A stretch of DNA of 64,000 nucleotides from an uncultured Roseburia sp. Its GTDB lineage: Bacteria > Bacillota > Clostridia > Lachnospirales > Lachnospiraceae. This document shows, in pieces, positions 10,501 to 17,111 of the stretch. Position 1 is the first letter of the stretch, and each line of letters starts with the position of its first letter. A program made the position numbers and the translations under genes. The DNA is taken from assembly GCA_947088675.1 (NCBI GenBank), contig CAMUHN010000004.1:28905-92904 (forward strand). Direction: 5' to 3'. Under the pieces are notes generated by a model, which worked only from the letters and a program-made list of their open reading frames with translations, searched no databases and was not told where the DNA came from.

Positions 10501-11626
10501 GTCCTATGACGCGCAGTCGGATGTGATTGTTCTTGTACTGAAACGCAATGCAAATGAGAAGAAATTAAAGGACAGCGATATTGTCTATTTTAACCAGGTA
10601 AAAGCAGAGAATGTCGGTGATCCAATTCCGGTCGGTGGTATCGAAAGCTGTATTGCAAAGACAGGTGGAAAGTCTGGCGGTGCGCTTACACTGTATACAG
10701 CGCTGCTCGGCGAGAGAACAGAACTGCCGGAAGATCCGGACGATACGTCGACGGAAAAGCCATCCGAGAATCCAGGGGATAAACCGTCTGAGAATCCAGG
10801 GGATAAACCGTCTGAGAATCCGGAAGAGAAACCTCCTGTTGTAACGGAACCTGTCGGAAACAAAATTCCGTCCGGGAAAGATAATTTTATCGTTAAGACT
10901 GCAGGAGCCAATCCGACGGTCGAATTTACAGGTACTACGAGTAAAGCGCAGACAGTGAAAGTGCCGGATACCGTGACCTATAAGGGCGTGGATTATAAGG
11001 TGACGTCTGTCGGGAAAAATTCATTTAAAAATAACAGTACAATGAAAACAGCAGAGCTTGGAAAAAATGTTACGGTAATCGGTGACAATGCATTTTTGAA
11101 CTGTAAGAATTTAAAGACAGTTAAAATAAAAGGCGCAGTGACTAAAATCGGTGCAGGTGCATTCGCAAAGTGTAAGAAGATAACAGCATTTAAAACAGGC
11201 GATCAGGCGCAGACCATCGGAAAAGGAGCGTTTGAAAACTGTTCGGGGCTGAAAAACCTTACGCTTGGCAAAAATGTGAAAACGATTGGAGACAATGCAT
11301 TTTTGGGATGTACCTCATTGACAAAAGTTACGATTCCGAATAAAGTGACTTCAATCGGAGCGAAAGCATTTTACGGCGATAAGAAGCTGAGTTCGCTTAC
11401 GATTGGTTCAGGTCTGACGAAAATTGGAAAGAGCGCATTTGAAAAATGTTCCAAACTGAAAAAAATTACAATCAGTTCCACAAAAATAAAGACGGTAGGA
11501 AAGAAAGCTTTCAAAGGGACTGATAAAAAGGCGCAGGTGAAAGTGCCGAAAAAGAAAGTGACAGAATACAAAAAGAAATTTCAGAGCGCAGGTCTTAACA
11601 GGAAAGCAACGGTAAAGAAAAAGTAA
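4586..11626 (+). CDS. giant secreted GH2-type glycosidase with BspA-like leucine-rich repeats
   Basis: 2346 residues with a signal peptide (about 1-31). Next come a GH2 sugar-binding domain (about 50-250), an Ig-like sandwich (about 260-405) and a TIM barrel (about 410-720). Expected catalytic acids are Glu532 in EAGNNEIS (acid/base) and Glu601 in MIETEYH (nucleophile). The middle has Ig-like domains and two concanavalin-like sandwiches (near 1225-1370 and 1590-1760). A Pro/Glu linker of 8-residue repeats (about 2048-2088) leads to BspA-type LRR_5 repeats (from about 2094; SVGKNSFKN, VIGDNAFLNC, KIGAGAFAKC). No LPxTG motif; the basic tail may hold it at the wall. It probably attacks a host or plant galactoside or glucuronide, but the substrate cannot be read from sequence. 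AAGGAGGAG precedes the ATG. Confidence 0.9.
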   Translation: MVKVKRKAMALLCVLTMIVQVFLPFQDALALKAEENGTKAGEDISDVYTRPESPAVTYNMNVDWKYKRAADGKEFPLAAAKDGVAKNGKQFYEVGYDDSDWENVSLPHAVNAEDSFDGVGVDAGEVSLYRGFMFYRKNVLVPQTDAGKKFILEFEAFRQSVYVYVNGAMAGYYEAGVAAVGFDITDYMKAGEENLIAVATDNASSRGSSFNTQETIPGHEPGDLSGVGYQWNTKDFNEVQGGLTGNVNLYAKNKIYQTLPLYNNLKTKGNYIYGSNFDFRAGSADITVEAEIRNESGSDADITLEVNVVDGDGKLAASFSKTQKVAAAADAGAKFQTVVPGTAYDTAGGGVETGKVDSSTVDVSYITATQNVEGLHFWSDVSPYLYTVYTVLKQGDQIIDLSETTTGFREVTYDKDKGLQINGVSTYLTGYAQRSTNEWAAIGVANDWLSDLDMQMVKESNANMIRWMHIAPNPVDIRAGDKYGVVSVCPAGDKEGDQTGRAWDQRLETMRDVIIYFRNSPSILFWEAGNNEISAQHMKQMTKIRKELDPNGDRFMGCRTINSVEQIREAEWVGTMIYRHDAAAYASMEATGNYIPMIETEYHRNESPRRMWDDYTPPDYDYVNKWLGDGGSKTDGYDIWDQTQEDFALTMAADYSYFYDNRVGGTGKNYYSGAALMVWSDSNMHVRNCGVENCRTSGRVDPIRVKKESFYAISTIQSQTPAVKILGHWNYPAYIKGDKENGNYWYEDKTFNGTFWEGNGTMLQRDPTNKTVYVIGSPSVSRVELYVNDELFGTDKTADSNCIYAFPGVDITKAAITSKQGSIVAKAYNDRDEVVAEDKIVTVTPMTIRLTPVFGPNGFLADGSDLMYVDVAIVDGNGEVCPIDERKISFSVSDRSKAVFLGGYNSGIGERIVNHKDYVFAECGINRVFLRSTRDAGSFTLTATAEGMQPVSITVETKAFELDGGLTTTKQQSFAQGEVPDVVPPETAPAMKALGGAFTAVFDGENKNVYTASEDAKDYYEVKVGGKAVSFTDRPYKPDNSTGVVAEVGPILDALRAAGVNLSYTFATEGALPDYFISEGGQLPLLTVDAGETKIELANVSTVVFTNGERNLTNFGVTTNTAKTTLLAELSAVIGKIPGVTVETDTQNKVFEVTYGTAAQSGFETDGVFMTEEAPAGDEVLSYIDGNTQTEVSCTYKLDGANKTEKVNLSPGEGELSPDGTPYLTNHTEWIADFAGLADNATQDLLWEADILFGRDKFGARPRNKSRNEGTQMVRHDVTKDEVTTSWFALQTGGDKFTDLCEIDPQKWYHVELIGHYNASTDITLFLYEYGENQEKKLIHRQANAGSRNNLSGGANHWCVDPGISVDNLKITSIAPDKLTVTSQDDKTNLKAGNALQFACSASRNDAPLTTPMLTWSVCDENGAVISDDEISISNGGLLSVGLNAAAQTIYVKAETAAGVYDQMQITIEAVDLSSVKFDSLTLSAERDYVSSEEPLTITASAKKAGADVSLTADDLIWYVCDADNMRKIGEDLKWISVENGVVTVTERAISQDLTIRAADPTDAVRGAYKIHVKSSSALENGEDGALDSLLFAENCETPRTGTEFVQSVDGTSAYKVTAGGYKSGEIKETASDVVVDMDIRFTAEGAGFQPAKTGKLNTCVIYRDGRLAVQTGGSSFTYYSEKGEITTDDWYHITLIRKQKSYAHIIFDFYDENGEIDLSKRKILQDVNQRNDEPTAFVNFNVGTAYDNLRMLTPAPTDISISADAAQVFAGNTVQVSSQLLWKGLEMKNPDTSAFEYKLYDADNQYPLEDSKITMNGEGVISIDATVDAQDVYVRAIAKKSGIYASVRFSIISSDIFAVTGIGISEDLRRIVNITVDKNFFYADEVTFVTEIFDESGAVKAVKTRQLYGDSLKTGENTVVVGMDIPADFEKDKDRICVFPVTKLDSDEITEESTPGASVTISSGNALITVPSYDAQSDVIVLVLKRNANEKKLKDSDIVYFNQVKAENVGDPIPVGGIESCIAKTGGKSGGALTLYTALLGERTELPEDPDDTSTEKPSENPGDKPSENPGDKPSENPEEKPPVVTEPVGNKIPSGKDNFIVKTAGANPTVEFTGTTSKAQTVKVPDTVTYKGVDYKVTSVGKNSFKNNSTMKTAELGKNVTVIGDNAFLNCKNLKTVKIKGAVTKIGAGAFAKCKKITAFKTGDQAQTIGKGAFENCSGLKNLTLGKNVKTIGDNAFLGCTSLTKVTIPNKVTSIGAKAFYGDKKLSSLTIGSGLTKIGKSAFEKCSKLKKITISSTKIKTVGKKAFKGTDKKAQVKVPKKKVTEYKKKFQSAGLNRKATVKKK
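10766..10821 (+). repeat. 24-bp tandem repeat coding the Pro/Glu linker
   Basis: Units start with GAGAATCC at 10766, 10790 and 10814 (the third partial). Each codes for an 8-residue unit of the type ENPGDKPS and stays in frame, so changes in copy number would only alter linker length. Confidence 0.85.
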
Positions 11627-11660
11627 ACGGCAGGCAGTTTTTGTAAAGCGGCCGGTATCG

Positions 11661-11700
11661 GACAAAGGGATCGGATGTATATCCGATCCCTTTGTCTTTC
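11661..11700 (+). terminator. strong intrinsic terminator after the GH2 gene
   Basis: A perfect 16-bp stem (11661-11676 with 11681-11696) around a GTAT loop, followed by a short T-rich run. Confidence 0.85.
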
Positions 11701-11848
11701 CGAAAAGAAAAAACAGCCGCGTTCGAATGCAGCTGCAGTAATCATTATCAGTTTTAACTCTGCAGGAGAGTCGAAAAAATACCGGCTGCAGAACCTGTTA
11801 AAAATTATGGTTTCACATATTCTGCGCCGGTTTGTCTGTAAAATCCAG

Positions 11849-12178
11849 TCAGCCGATATTTAGTATGACATTGACAGGGTGCTGCAGGTTTGGCAGGTTT
11901 CTGTAAGCGAGAACCAGTTCTTTTTCATGGTCGGTTAAGATCAGGTCGCTTGTTTCATTATATCCAAATTCGCTCAGAATGTCTGTAATGCCGTATAATT
12001 TGCACAGACTCAGAAAAATATCAATTCTTGGATAGGATTGACCGTTTTCCCAGCCGTAAATCGTTTTGATCGCTACGTCGATGGATTGCCTGTGTAATTC
12101 TGCCGCCACTTCTTTCATGTCTAATTTTTGTTTTTTTCTGGCCTTCTTTAAAATGCTGCCAATGAATTCCGCGTTCAT
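11849..12178 (-). CDS. XRE-family helix-turn-helix regulator
   Basis: 109 residues. The N-terminal two thirds form a Cro/CI-type helix-turn-helix: ARKKQKLDMKEVAAEL, then KTIYGWENGQSYPRID. The C-terminal part (LTDHEKELVLAYRNLP) is typical of small clostridial XRE proteins. AAAGGAGG lies about 8 nt before the ATG on the minus strand. It is divergent from the vanG-like operon with a 531-bp gap, so it is a candidate regulator of that operon or of itself; no direct evidence of its target. Confidence 0.85.
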   Translation of the reverse strand: MNAEFIGSILKKARKKQKLDMKEVAAELHRQSIDVAIKTIYGWENGQSYPRIDIFLSLCKLYGITDILSEFGYNETSDLILTDHEKELVLAYRNLPNLQHPVNVILNIG

Positions 12179-12558
12179 CTTTCTGTCCTCCTTTGATAAG
12201 CGTGTAAGGTAATTTTATGTAGGAACGAAAACACCCAAAAACCGGATGGCGGACAGGGGGGTTCGATTACAACCAGTTATTTTATGGAAATCAGACTGGG
12301 AGATCAGTCTGTTTTATCGAATAGACAGTACAGTATTACTCAAACAGATTATTTATAATAATAAAAACTTAATTTAGTTTATCATATTTTGGATAAAATA
12401 GCAATATTTTTTAACCACAAAAAAGGAAGAATTAAAATGATTAAATTTTTATAAATCGGTTGCTTCCATACAATTACGGAAGAGAGCGGAAAGGAGTGTA
12501 CATTGTTTTCTGTGCCGTTTTCCTGTCATAAGAAAATCGTATGATTTTAATCATGATA

Positions 12559-12586
12559 TTGTAAGAAAATCAAAAGGAAATATAAA
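12559..12586 (+). promoter_or_regulatory. candidate promoter of the vanG-vanT operon
   Basis: TTGTAA (12559-12564), a 16-bp spacer and TATAAA (12581-12586). Transcription would start at about 12593, directly at the base of the following hairpin. Confidence 0.45.
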
Positions 12587-12594
12587 AGTATATC

Positions 12595-12644
12595 ATGCCC
12601 TGTTTTGTTAAAATGAAAGATGTGAACACAACAGGGCATTTTTT
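12595..12644 (+). terminator. terminator-like hairpin in the vanG leader (possible attenuator)
   Basis: ATGCCCTGTT-TT-GTT pairs with AAC-AC-AACAGGGCAT (15-bp stem, one mismatch), followed by a T6 run, 65 bp before the vanG start. It has the form of a full intrinsic terminator but lies between the best promoter and the gene. It could be conditional, or it could end a short upstream transcript. Confidence 0.7.
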
Positions 12645-12709
12645 GCTGCATGAAATGTGCGGATGCAGAAATCCGGGTCTGTGTTGTAAATGAGCAGGAG
12701 GAGGAAGAG

Positions 12710-13783
12710 ATGGAGAAGAAAAACATTCTGGTAGTTTTTGGGGGCGTTTCCCCGGAGTACAGTGTTTCGCTGGAATCTGCATATGCGGTGATCAAAAATC
12801 TGGACGGTGAAAAGTATCGCGTTGTACCAACCGGTATTTCAAACCAGGGAACATGGTTTTATTATACCGGAGATATGGAGAAGATCAGAGAGGATACCTG
12901 GTGTAATGATACGGACTGTATTCCGGCTGTATTATCGCCAGACCGGAACGATCATAAACTGCTGTTAATTGAGAAAAACGGTCAGGTGGGCGGCATTCCG
13001 GTTGATCTGGTATTTCCGGTGCTGCACGGAAAGGGCGGAGAGGACGGTACGGTACAGGGAATTGCCGAACTTGCCGGCATTCCGCTGGCAGGATGCGGCG
13101 TACTTGCCTCAGCGCTATGTATGGACAAGGACCGGGCACACAAACTGGCGCGTCTTTCGGGAGTCCGTGTGCCGAGGGCGCTTGTGCTTGCGGACAGAAA
13201 GGAGAGTCGGAAAGCGGCTGTTTTTGCGGAGAGTACAGGATATCCTGTGTTTGTGAAACCGGTGAGGGCAGGATCTTCCTACGGGATTACAAGAGTCGTC
13301 ACGGAGGAACAGTTATCTTTTGCCATAGCGCTGGCATTCTCCTATGATGACCAGGTCATTGTGGAAGAAGAAATTACAGGATTTGAAGTCGGCTGCGCCG
13401 TGCTCGGCGGACGTGAACTTCTCGTCGGGGAAGTGGACGAGATTGAACTGTCAGGAGGTTTTTTTGATTTTACGGAGAAGTATACACTGAAAACATCGGC
13501 AATCCATGTGCCGGCCAGAATTGAGCGGGAAATGGCGGCCAGGATTCAGATGTGTGCAAAAAAGATATATCGGGCACTTGGCTGCAGCGGCTTTGCAAGG
13601 GTCGATTTCTTTCTGACGCCCGAGGGGGAGGTTGTGTTTAATGAGGTGAATACAATACCCGGCTTTACGGAGCACAGCCGTTATCCCGCGATGATGAAAG
13701 CGGCCGGCTTAGCGTTTGGAGAAGTTTTGGACAAAATTATTGCACAGGCGTTGGGGGAGGGGTCGGATGCAGGCAAAAAATAG
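12710..13783 (+). CDS. vanG: D-alanine--D-serine ligase, VanG type
   Basis: Cytoplasmic ATP-grasp ligase that joins D-Ala to D-Ser for peptidoglycan precursors with lowered vancomycin affinity. 357 residues. VFGGVSPEYSVSLESAYAV opens the first domain. FPVLHGKGGEDGT, the KPVRAGSSYGIT loop and GFEVGCAVLGG are strongly VanG-like. FFDFTEKYTLKTS matches the EKY-type omega loop of D-Ser/D-Ala ligases rather than the D-Lac type. VRVDFF-like and FNEVNTIPGFTEHSRYP carry the metal ligands. ATG 12710 follows GGAGGAGGAAG. The 3' end overlaps vanT by 17 nt, showing translational coupling. A plain Ddl is the alternative, but the VanT partner argues for D-Ser use. Confidence 0.85.
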   Translation: MEKKNILVVFGGVSPEYSVSLESAYAVIKNLDGEKYRVVPTGISNQGTWFYYTGDMEKIREDTWCNDTDCIPAVLSPDRNDHKLLLIEKNGQVGGIPVDLVFPVLHGKGGEDGTVQGIAELAGIPLAGCGVLASALCMDKDRAHKLARLSGVRVPRALVLADRKESRKAAVFAESTGYPVFVKPVRAGSSYGITRVVTEEQLSFAIALAFSYDDQVIVEEEITGFEVGCAVLGGRELLVGEVDEIELSGGFFDFTEKYTLKTSAIHVPARIEREMAARIQMCAKKIYRALGCSGFARVDFFLTPEGEVVFNEVNTIPGFTEHSRYPAMMKAAGLAFGEVLDKIIAQALGEGSDAGKK

Positions 13784-15944
13784 TTATGCCGGGATAGACA
13801 ATTTTCGTATTCCGGCGGCGATTCTTGTTGTGGCGATTCATACGTCGCCGTTTGCTGTATTTAGTGATTCGGCAGATTTTTTTCTGACAAGAGTGCTTGC
13901 ACGTATTGCGGTTCCGTTCTTTTTTCTGATTACAGGTCAGTTTGTGCTGTCCGATTACCTGACCGGTACATGGGAACCGTTTGTGAAAATTGGAAAATAT
14001 CTGAAAAAAATGGGGATATTATATGGCATTTCCATACTATTGTATCTTCCGATTGGCATTTACGCCGGACATTATAAGAATCTGAGCATATATTCGCTGT
14101 TTAAAATGATTGTATTTGACGGCACATTTTATCATTTGTGGTATTTTCCGGCATGTATGATCGGCATCTTACTGCTTTGTCTGTTAAAGCGATTTCTTTC
14201 GATTCGCGGCATGTATGCGGCGGCAGGACTGTTGTATCTGGCCGGATTATTCGGTGACAGTTATTACGGACTGGCAGAGAAAATCCCGGCAGCTGCTTTG
14301 GTTTACGAAGCAGGTTTTTCGATCTGGTCGTATACGAGGAACGGTTTGTTTATGGCGCCTGTTTTTTTTCTGTGCGGCGTTTATGCAGGACGTTGTAGAA
14401 CGTACTTTGGCAGTGTAACCGTTCGTAAAAAAAGATTTATTGCCTGCGTCTGTTTTGCGGTATCGTTTCTTCTGATGACAGCGGAGGCTTTCACGCTGCG
14501 CTGTTTTAAAATGCAGCGCCATGACAGTATGTATGCGCTGCTGATACCGTCAGTATTATTTTTCTATCAGATGCTGCTCTTGTGGCCATGCAGAAAGAAA
14601 AAGGATTTTTGGATGCAGCGTACCGTTTCACTTGGTATTTATATCATTCATCCGGCAATGATTGTCGTACTGCGGTTAGCCGCGAAAGTAAGCGGATTGT
14701 CTGTGATGGCGGAAAACAGCCTTGTCCAGTTTGTTCTGACCGCAGTTTTGTCGTATGCAGTTTCGTATGTGATTGCAGTCGTACTGCGCCGTATCAGAAA
14801 GAAAAAAGAACAGGACAAACAAAAATTGAAAAAGTGCAGGACATGGGTGGAGATCGATTCGAAAGCGCTTGGAAATAATGTTACTTTTATTCAAAACATT
14901 CTGCCGGAGAATTGTAAATTGATGCCCGCAGTAAAGGCCAATGCATACGGACACGGAGATGTTGAGACTGCGTCCTGTTTGCGCCGTATGGGAGTCGATG
15001 CGTTCTGTGTGGCATGTGCCAGTGAGGGGGTAAGGCTGCGCCGCGCCGGGATTGGCGGGGAGATACTTGTTTTGGGTTACACGCATCCGATGCAGTTTGG
15101 TTTGCTGCGCAGATACTGCCTGTCACAGACAGTGGTGGATGCTGACTATGCGAAACAGCTAAAGCGGTATGGAAAGAAGCTCCATGTGCATATCGGAATT
15201 GACACCGGAATGCATCGTCTTGGAGAGCGATGGGAAAATACGGAGGAGATTCTTCAGATTTTTCGGATCAAAAATCTGATTGTGGACGGCATTTATACAC
15301 ATCTGTCCGCAGATGAGGAAAAAGGCGAAGCCAATCGGCAGTTTACGATGCAGCAGGCCATACATTTTGCCAACGTGCTGGACGAGTTAAAAGAACATGG
15401 GGTCCGGCAGCCAAAAGTGCATATGCAGGCCAGCTATGGCGTTTTCAATTATCCTGCGCTTGCAGGCGATTTTGCAAGAGTCGGAATTGCGCTTTACGGT
15501 GTGCTGAGCACAGGCAATGATACGGAGGAGTGGAGAGAAAAGCTAAAACCGGTACTCTCGCTTAAGACAAGGGTTGCGTCCGTCAGAGAAATTTATGCGG
15601 GTGAGACGGCCGGATACGGATTTTCTTTCAGGGCAGAGCGCACGATGAAAATAGCGGCTCTTTCGATCGGCTATGCAGACGGTTTTCCACGTGCGCTCTC
15701 AAACGGAAAGGGGGCTGTCTTAATCCGCGGCAGTGCCGCGCCTGTGGTCGGTATGGTCTGCATGGATCAGGCGCTTGTCGATGTGACCGAAATTACAGAT
15801 GTGCGCGCCGGAGACGTTGCGGTGGTCATTGGAATTTCCCGGGAAAAGGAGATTTCAGTCTGCGATCTGGCCGAACGCTGCGGCACGATCACAAATGATA
15901 TTCTAAGCCGGATCGGTGAACGGGCACAGCGGGTGGTCGTCTGA
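13767..15944 (+). CDS. vanT: membrane-bound serine/alanine racemase, VanT type
   Basis: 725 residues in two parts. Residues about 1-345 are an acyltransferase-3-like membrane domain with about ten helices (opens GIDNFRIPAAILVVAIHTS; AVPFFFLITGQF follows). Residues about 355-725 are an alanine racemase fold: VKANAYGHG carries the PLP lysine (Lys390) and AGYGFSF the catalytic tyrosine; VCMDQALVDVT and LSRIGERAQR close the domain. In VanC/E/G clusters this enzyme makes D-Ser for the ligase, and the membrane part is thought to bring in L-Ser. ATG 13767 with GGGGGAGGGG upstream is preferred to ATG 13716, which lies deep inside vanG. No VanXY peptidase gene follows. Confidence 0.88.
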   Translation: MQAKNSYAGIDNFRIPAAILVVAIHTSPFAVFSDSADFFLTRVLARIAVPFFFLITGQFVLSDYLTGTWEPFVKIGKYLKKMGILYGISILLYLPIGIYAGHYKNLSIYSLFKMIVFDGTFYHLWYFPACMIGILLLCLLKRFLSIRGMYAAAGLLYLAGLFGDSYYGLAEKIPAAALVYEAGFSIWSYTRNGLFMAPVFFLCGVYAGRCRTYFGSVTVRKKRFIACVCFAVSFLLMTAEAFTLRCFKMQRHDSMYALLIPSVLFFYQMLLLWPCRKKKDFWMQRTVSLGIYIIHPAMIVVLRLAAKVSGLSVMAENSLVQFVLTAVLSYAVSYVIAVVLRRIRKKKEQDKQKLKKCRTWVEIDSKALGNNVTFIQNILPENCKLMPAVKANAYGHGDVETASCLRRMGVDAFCVACASEGVRLRRAGIGGEILVLGYTHPMQFGLLRRYCLSQTVVDADYAKQLKRYGKKLHVHIGIDTGMHRLGERWENTEEILQIFRIKNLIVDGIYTHLSADEEKGEANRQFTMQQAIHFANVLDELKEHGVRQPKVHMQASYGVFNYPALAGDFARVGIALYGVLSTGNDTEEWREKLKPVLSLKTRVASVREIYAGETAGYGFSFRAERTMKIAALSIGYADGFPRALSNGKGAVLIRGSAAPVVGMVCMDQALVDVTEITDVRAGDVAVVIGISREKEISVCDLAERCGTITNDILSRIGERAQRVVV

Positions 15945-15967
15945 AAAAAATGAGAAAAGTGCAGAAA

Positions 15968-15996
15968 TTGACAACTGCAAAGGAGTGTGCCATAAT
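15968..15996 (+). promoter_or_regulatory. sigma-A type promoter for the methyltransferase-moa genes
   Basis: TTGACA (15968-15973), a 17-bp spacer and CATAAT (15991-15996), 71 bp before the ATG at 16067. Confidence 0.65.
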
Positions 15997-16066
15997 AATA
16001 AAATGGATTTATAAAATTTTCTGTGACCATCCGGCCACAGTGACGTTACAGGAAAGGGGAGAGAAC

Positions 16067-16651
16067 ATGTCTTTTATTGTACAGTATCTGCTGCACCCAA
16101 GGAGTGTGGGAGCCGTAAAACCGAGTTCGAAGCATCTTGCAAAAAAGATGGTCGAAGACGTGAATTTTTGCAAAGCAAGATGTATCGCGGAGCTTGGCGC
16201 CGGGACCGGCGTATTTACGGAAGAAGTGGTAAAGGCAAAGCGTGATGAAACCGTCTATCTGGTCTTTGAGATCAACGACGCGTTTTACCGCACATTAAAT
16301 GATAAATACGGTTCCATTCCGAATGTGCATATCATACACGATTCTGCGGAAAAATTGGCTTCCTGTCTTGCAAAATACGGTTTTTCAAGATCCGACTATA
16401 TTCTGTCCGGTCTGCCGTTTGCCAGTCTGCCAAAAGAGACATCCGACCGTATTTTAAGAGAATGCCGCAGATGCCTGACGGCCGGAGGTTCTTTTATTAC
16501 ATTTCAGTATACCAGATTAAAACTGCCGTTATTTCGAAAATATTTTGCAAAAATTTCATTGAAAAAAGAGAACAGGAATGTCCCGCCGGCCTATATTATA
16601 AACTGTAAAAACGGACGAAAAAAGAAAAATGGAACGTCTCCAGCATCTTGA
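16067..16651 (+). CDS. SAM-dependent methyltransferase, phospholipid N-methyltransferase-like (COG3963)
   Basis: 194 residues, class I methyltransferase fold. SVGAVKPSSKHLAKKMV is the typical opening of the PmtA/KsgA-like group, and ELGAGTGVFTEEVV is the SAM loop. LSGLPFASLP stands where N6-adenine and PmtA-like enzymes have their N/D-P-P-F/Y-like motif. The true substrate (lipid, rRNA or small molecule) cannot be decided. ATG 16067 follows AAAGGGGA. The 3' end overlaps moaC by 23 nt, so it shares the moa transcript, an unexpected partnership. Confidence 0.75.
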   Translation: MSFIVQYLLHPRSVGAVKPSSKHLAKKMVEDVNFCKARCIAELGAGTGVFTEEVVKAKRDETVYLVFEINDAFYRTLNDKYGSIPNVHIIHDSAEKLASCLAKYGFSRSDYILSGLPFASLPKETSDRILRECRRCLTAGGSFITFQYTRLKLPLFRKYFAKISLKKENRNVPPAYIINCKNGRKKKNGTSPAS

Positions 16652-17111
16652 TGAAAACGGCAACGCCGTTATGGTGGATATCCACCAAAAGGAAGATACC
16701 TGCAGAGTCGCGAAAGCGGAGGGGACAATCCGCTTAAACAGCGAGGCATTCCTTGCAGTCGAAAATCATTCCGTGAAAAAAGGGGATGTGCTTTCTGTCG
16801 CAAGGATTGCCGGGATTATGGCGGCAAAGAAAAATGCGCAGCTGATTCCACTTTGCCACAATATTGCGCTTTCCAGGTGTGCGGTTGATTTTGAGACGGA
16901 CAAAAAGACATGCAGTATCCGCGCAGTCTGTACCGTCGCCTGTATCGGAAAGACAGGTGTTGAGATGGAAGCGCTGACGGGAGCCAGCGTAGCGCTTTTG
17001 ACCATTTACGATATGTGTAAATCCATAGACCGTTCTATGGAGATCACAAACATACGCCTTCTGGAAAAAGACGGCGGAAAAAGCGGCAGGTATTTGTATG
17101 AAGCAGATTGA
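16629..17111 (+). CDS. moaC: cyclic pyranopterin monophosphate synthase MoaC
   Basis: Second step of molybdenum cofactor synthesis: turns the MoaA product into cPMP. 160 residues, the normal length. KKNAQLIPLCHNI and GKTGVEMEALTGASVALLT, continuing into YDMCKS, are the signature motifs with the active-site residues. The start ATG lies inside the end of the methyltransferase gene with a weak ribosome site, so coupling is likely. Its end overlaps the next gene by 14 nt. Confidence 0.96.
   Translation: MERLQHLDENGNAVMVDIHQKEDTCRVAKAEGTIRLNSEAFLAVENHSVKKGDVLSVARIAGIMAAKKNAQLIPLCHNIALSRCAVDFETDKKTCSIRAVCTVACIGKTGVEMEALTGASVALLTIYDMCKSIDRSMEITNIRLLEKDGGKSGRYLYEAD

Larger units (their letters stand above)
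12179..12709. other. 531-bp AT-rich divergent intergenic region
   Basis: No protein gene is supported here. It holds a hairpin CAGACTG/CAGTCTG (12292-12298/12305-12311) followed by TTTT, a perfect palindrome ATGATT-TT-AATCAT (12541-12554) that could be an operator, a promoter (12559-12586) and a strong terminator-like hairpin (12595-12644) just before the vanG-like gene. Confidence 0.6.
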
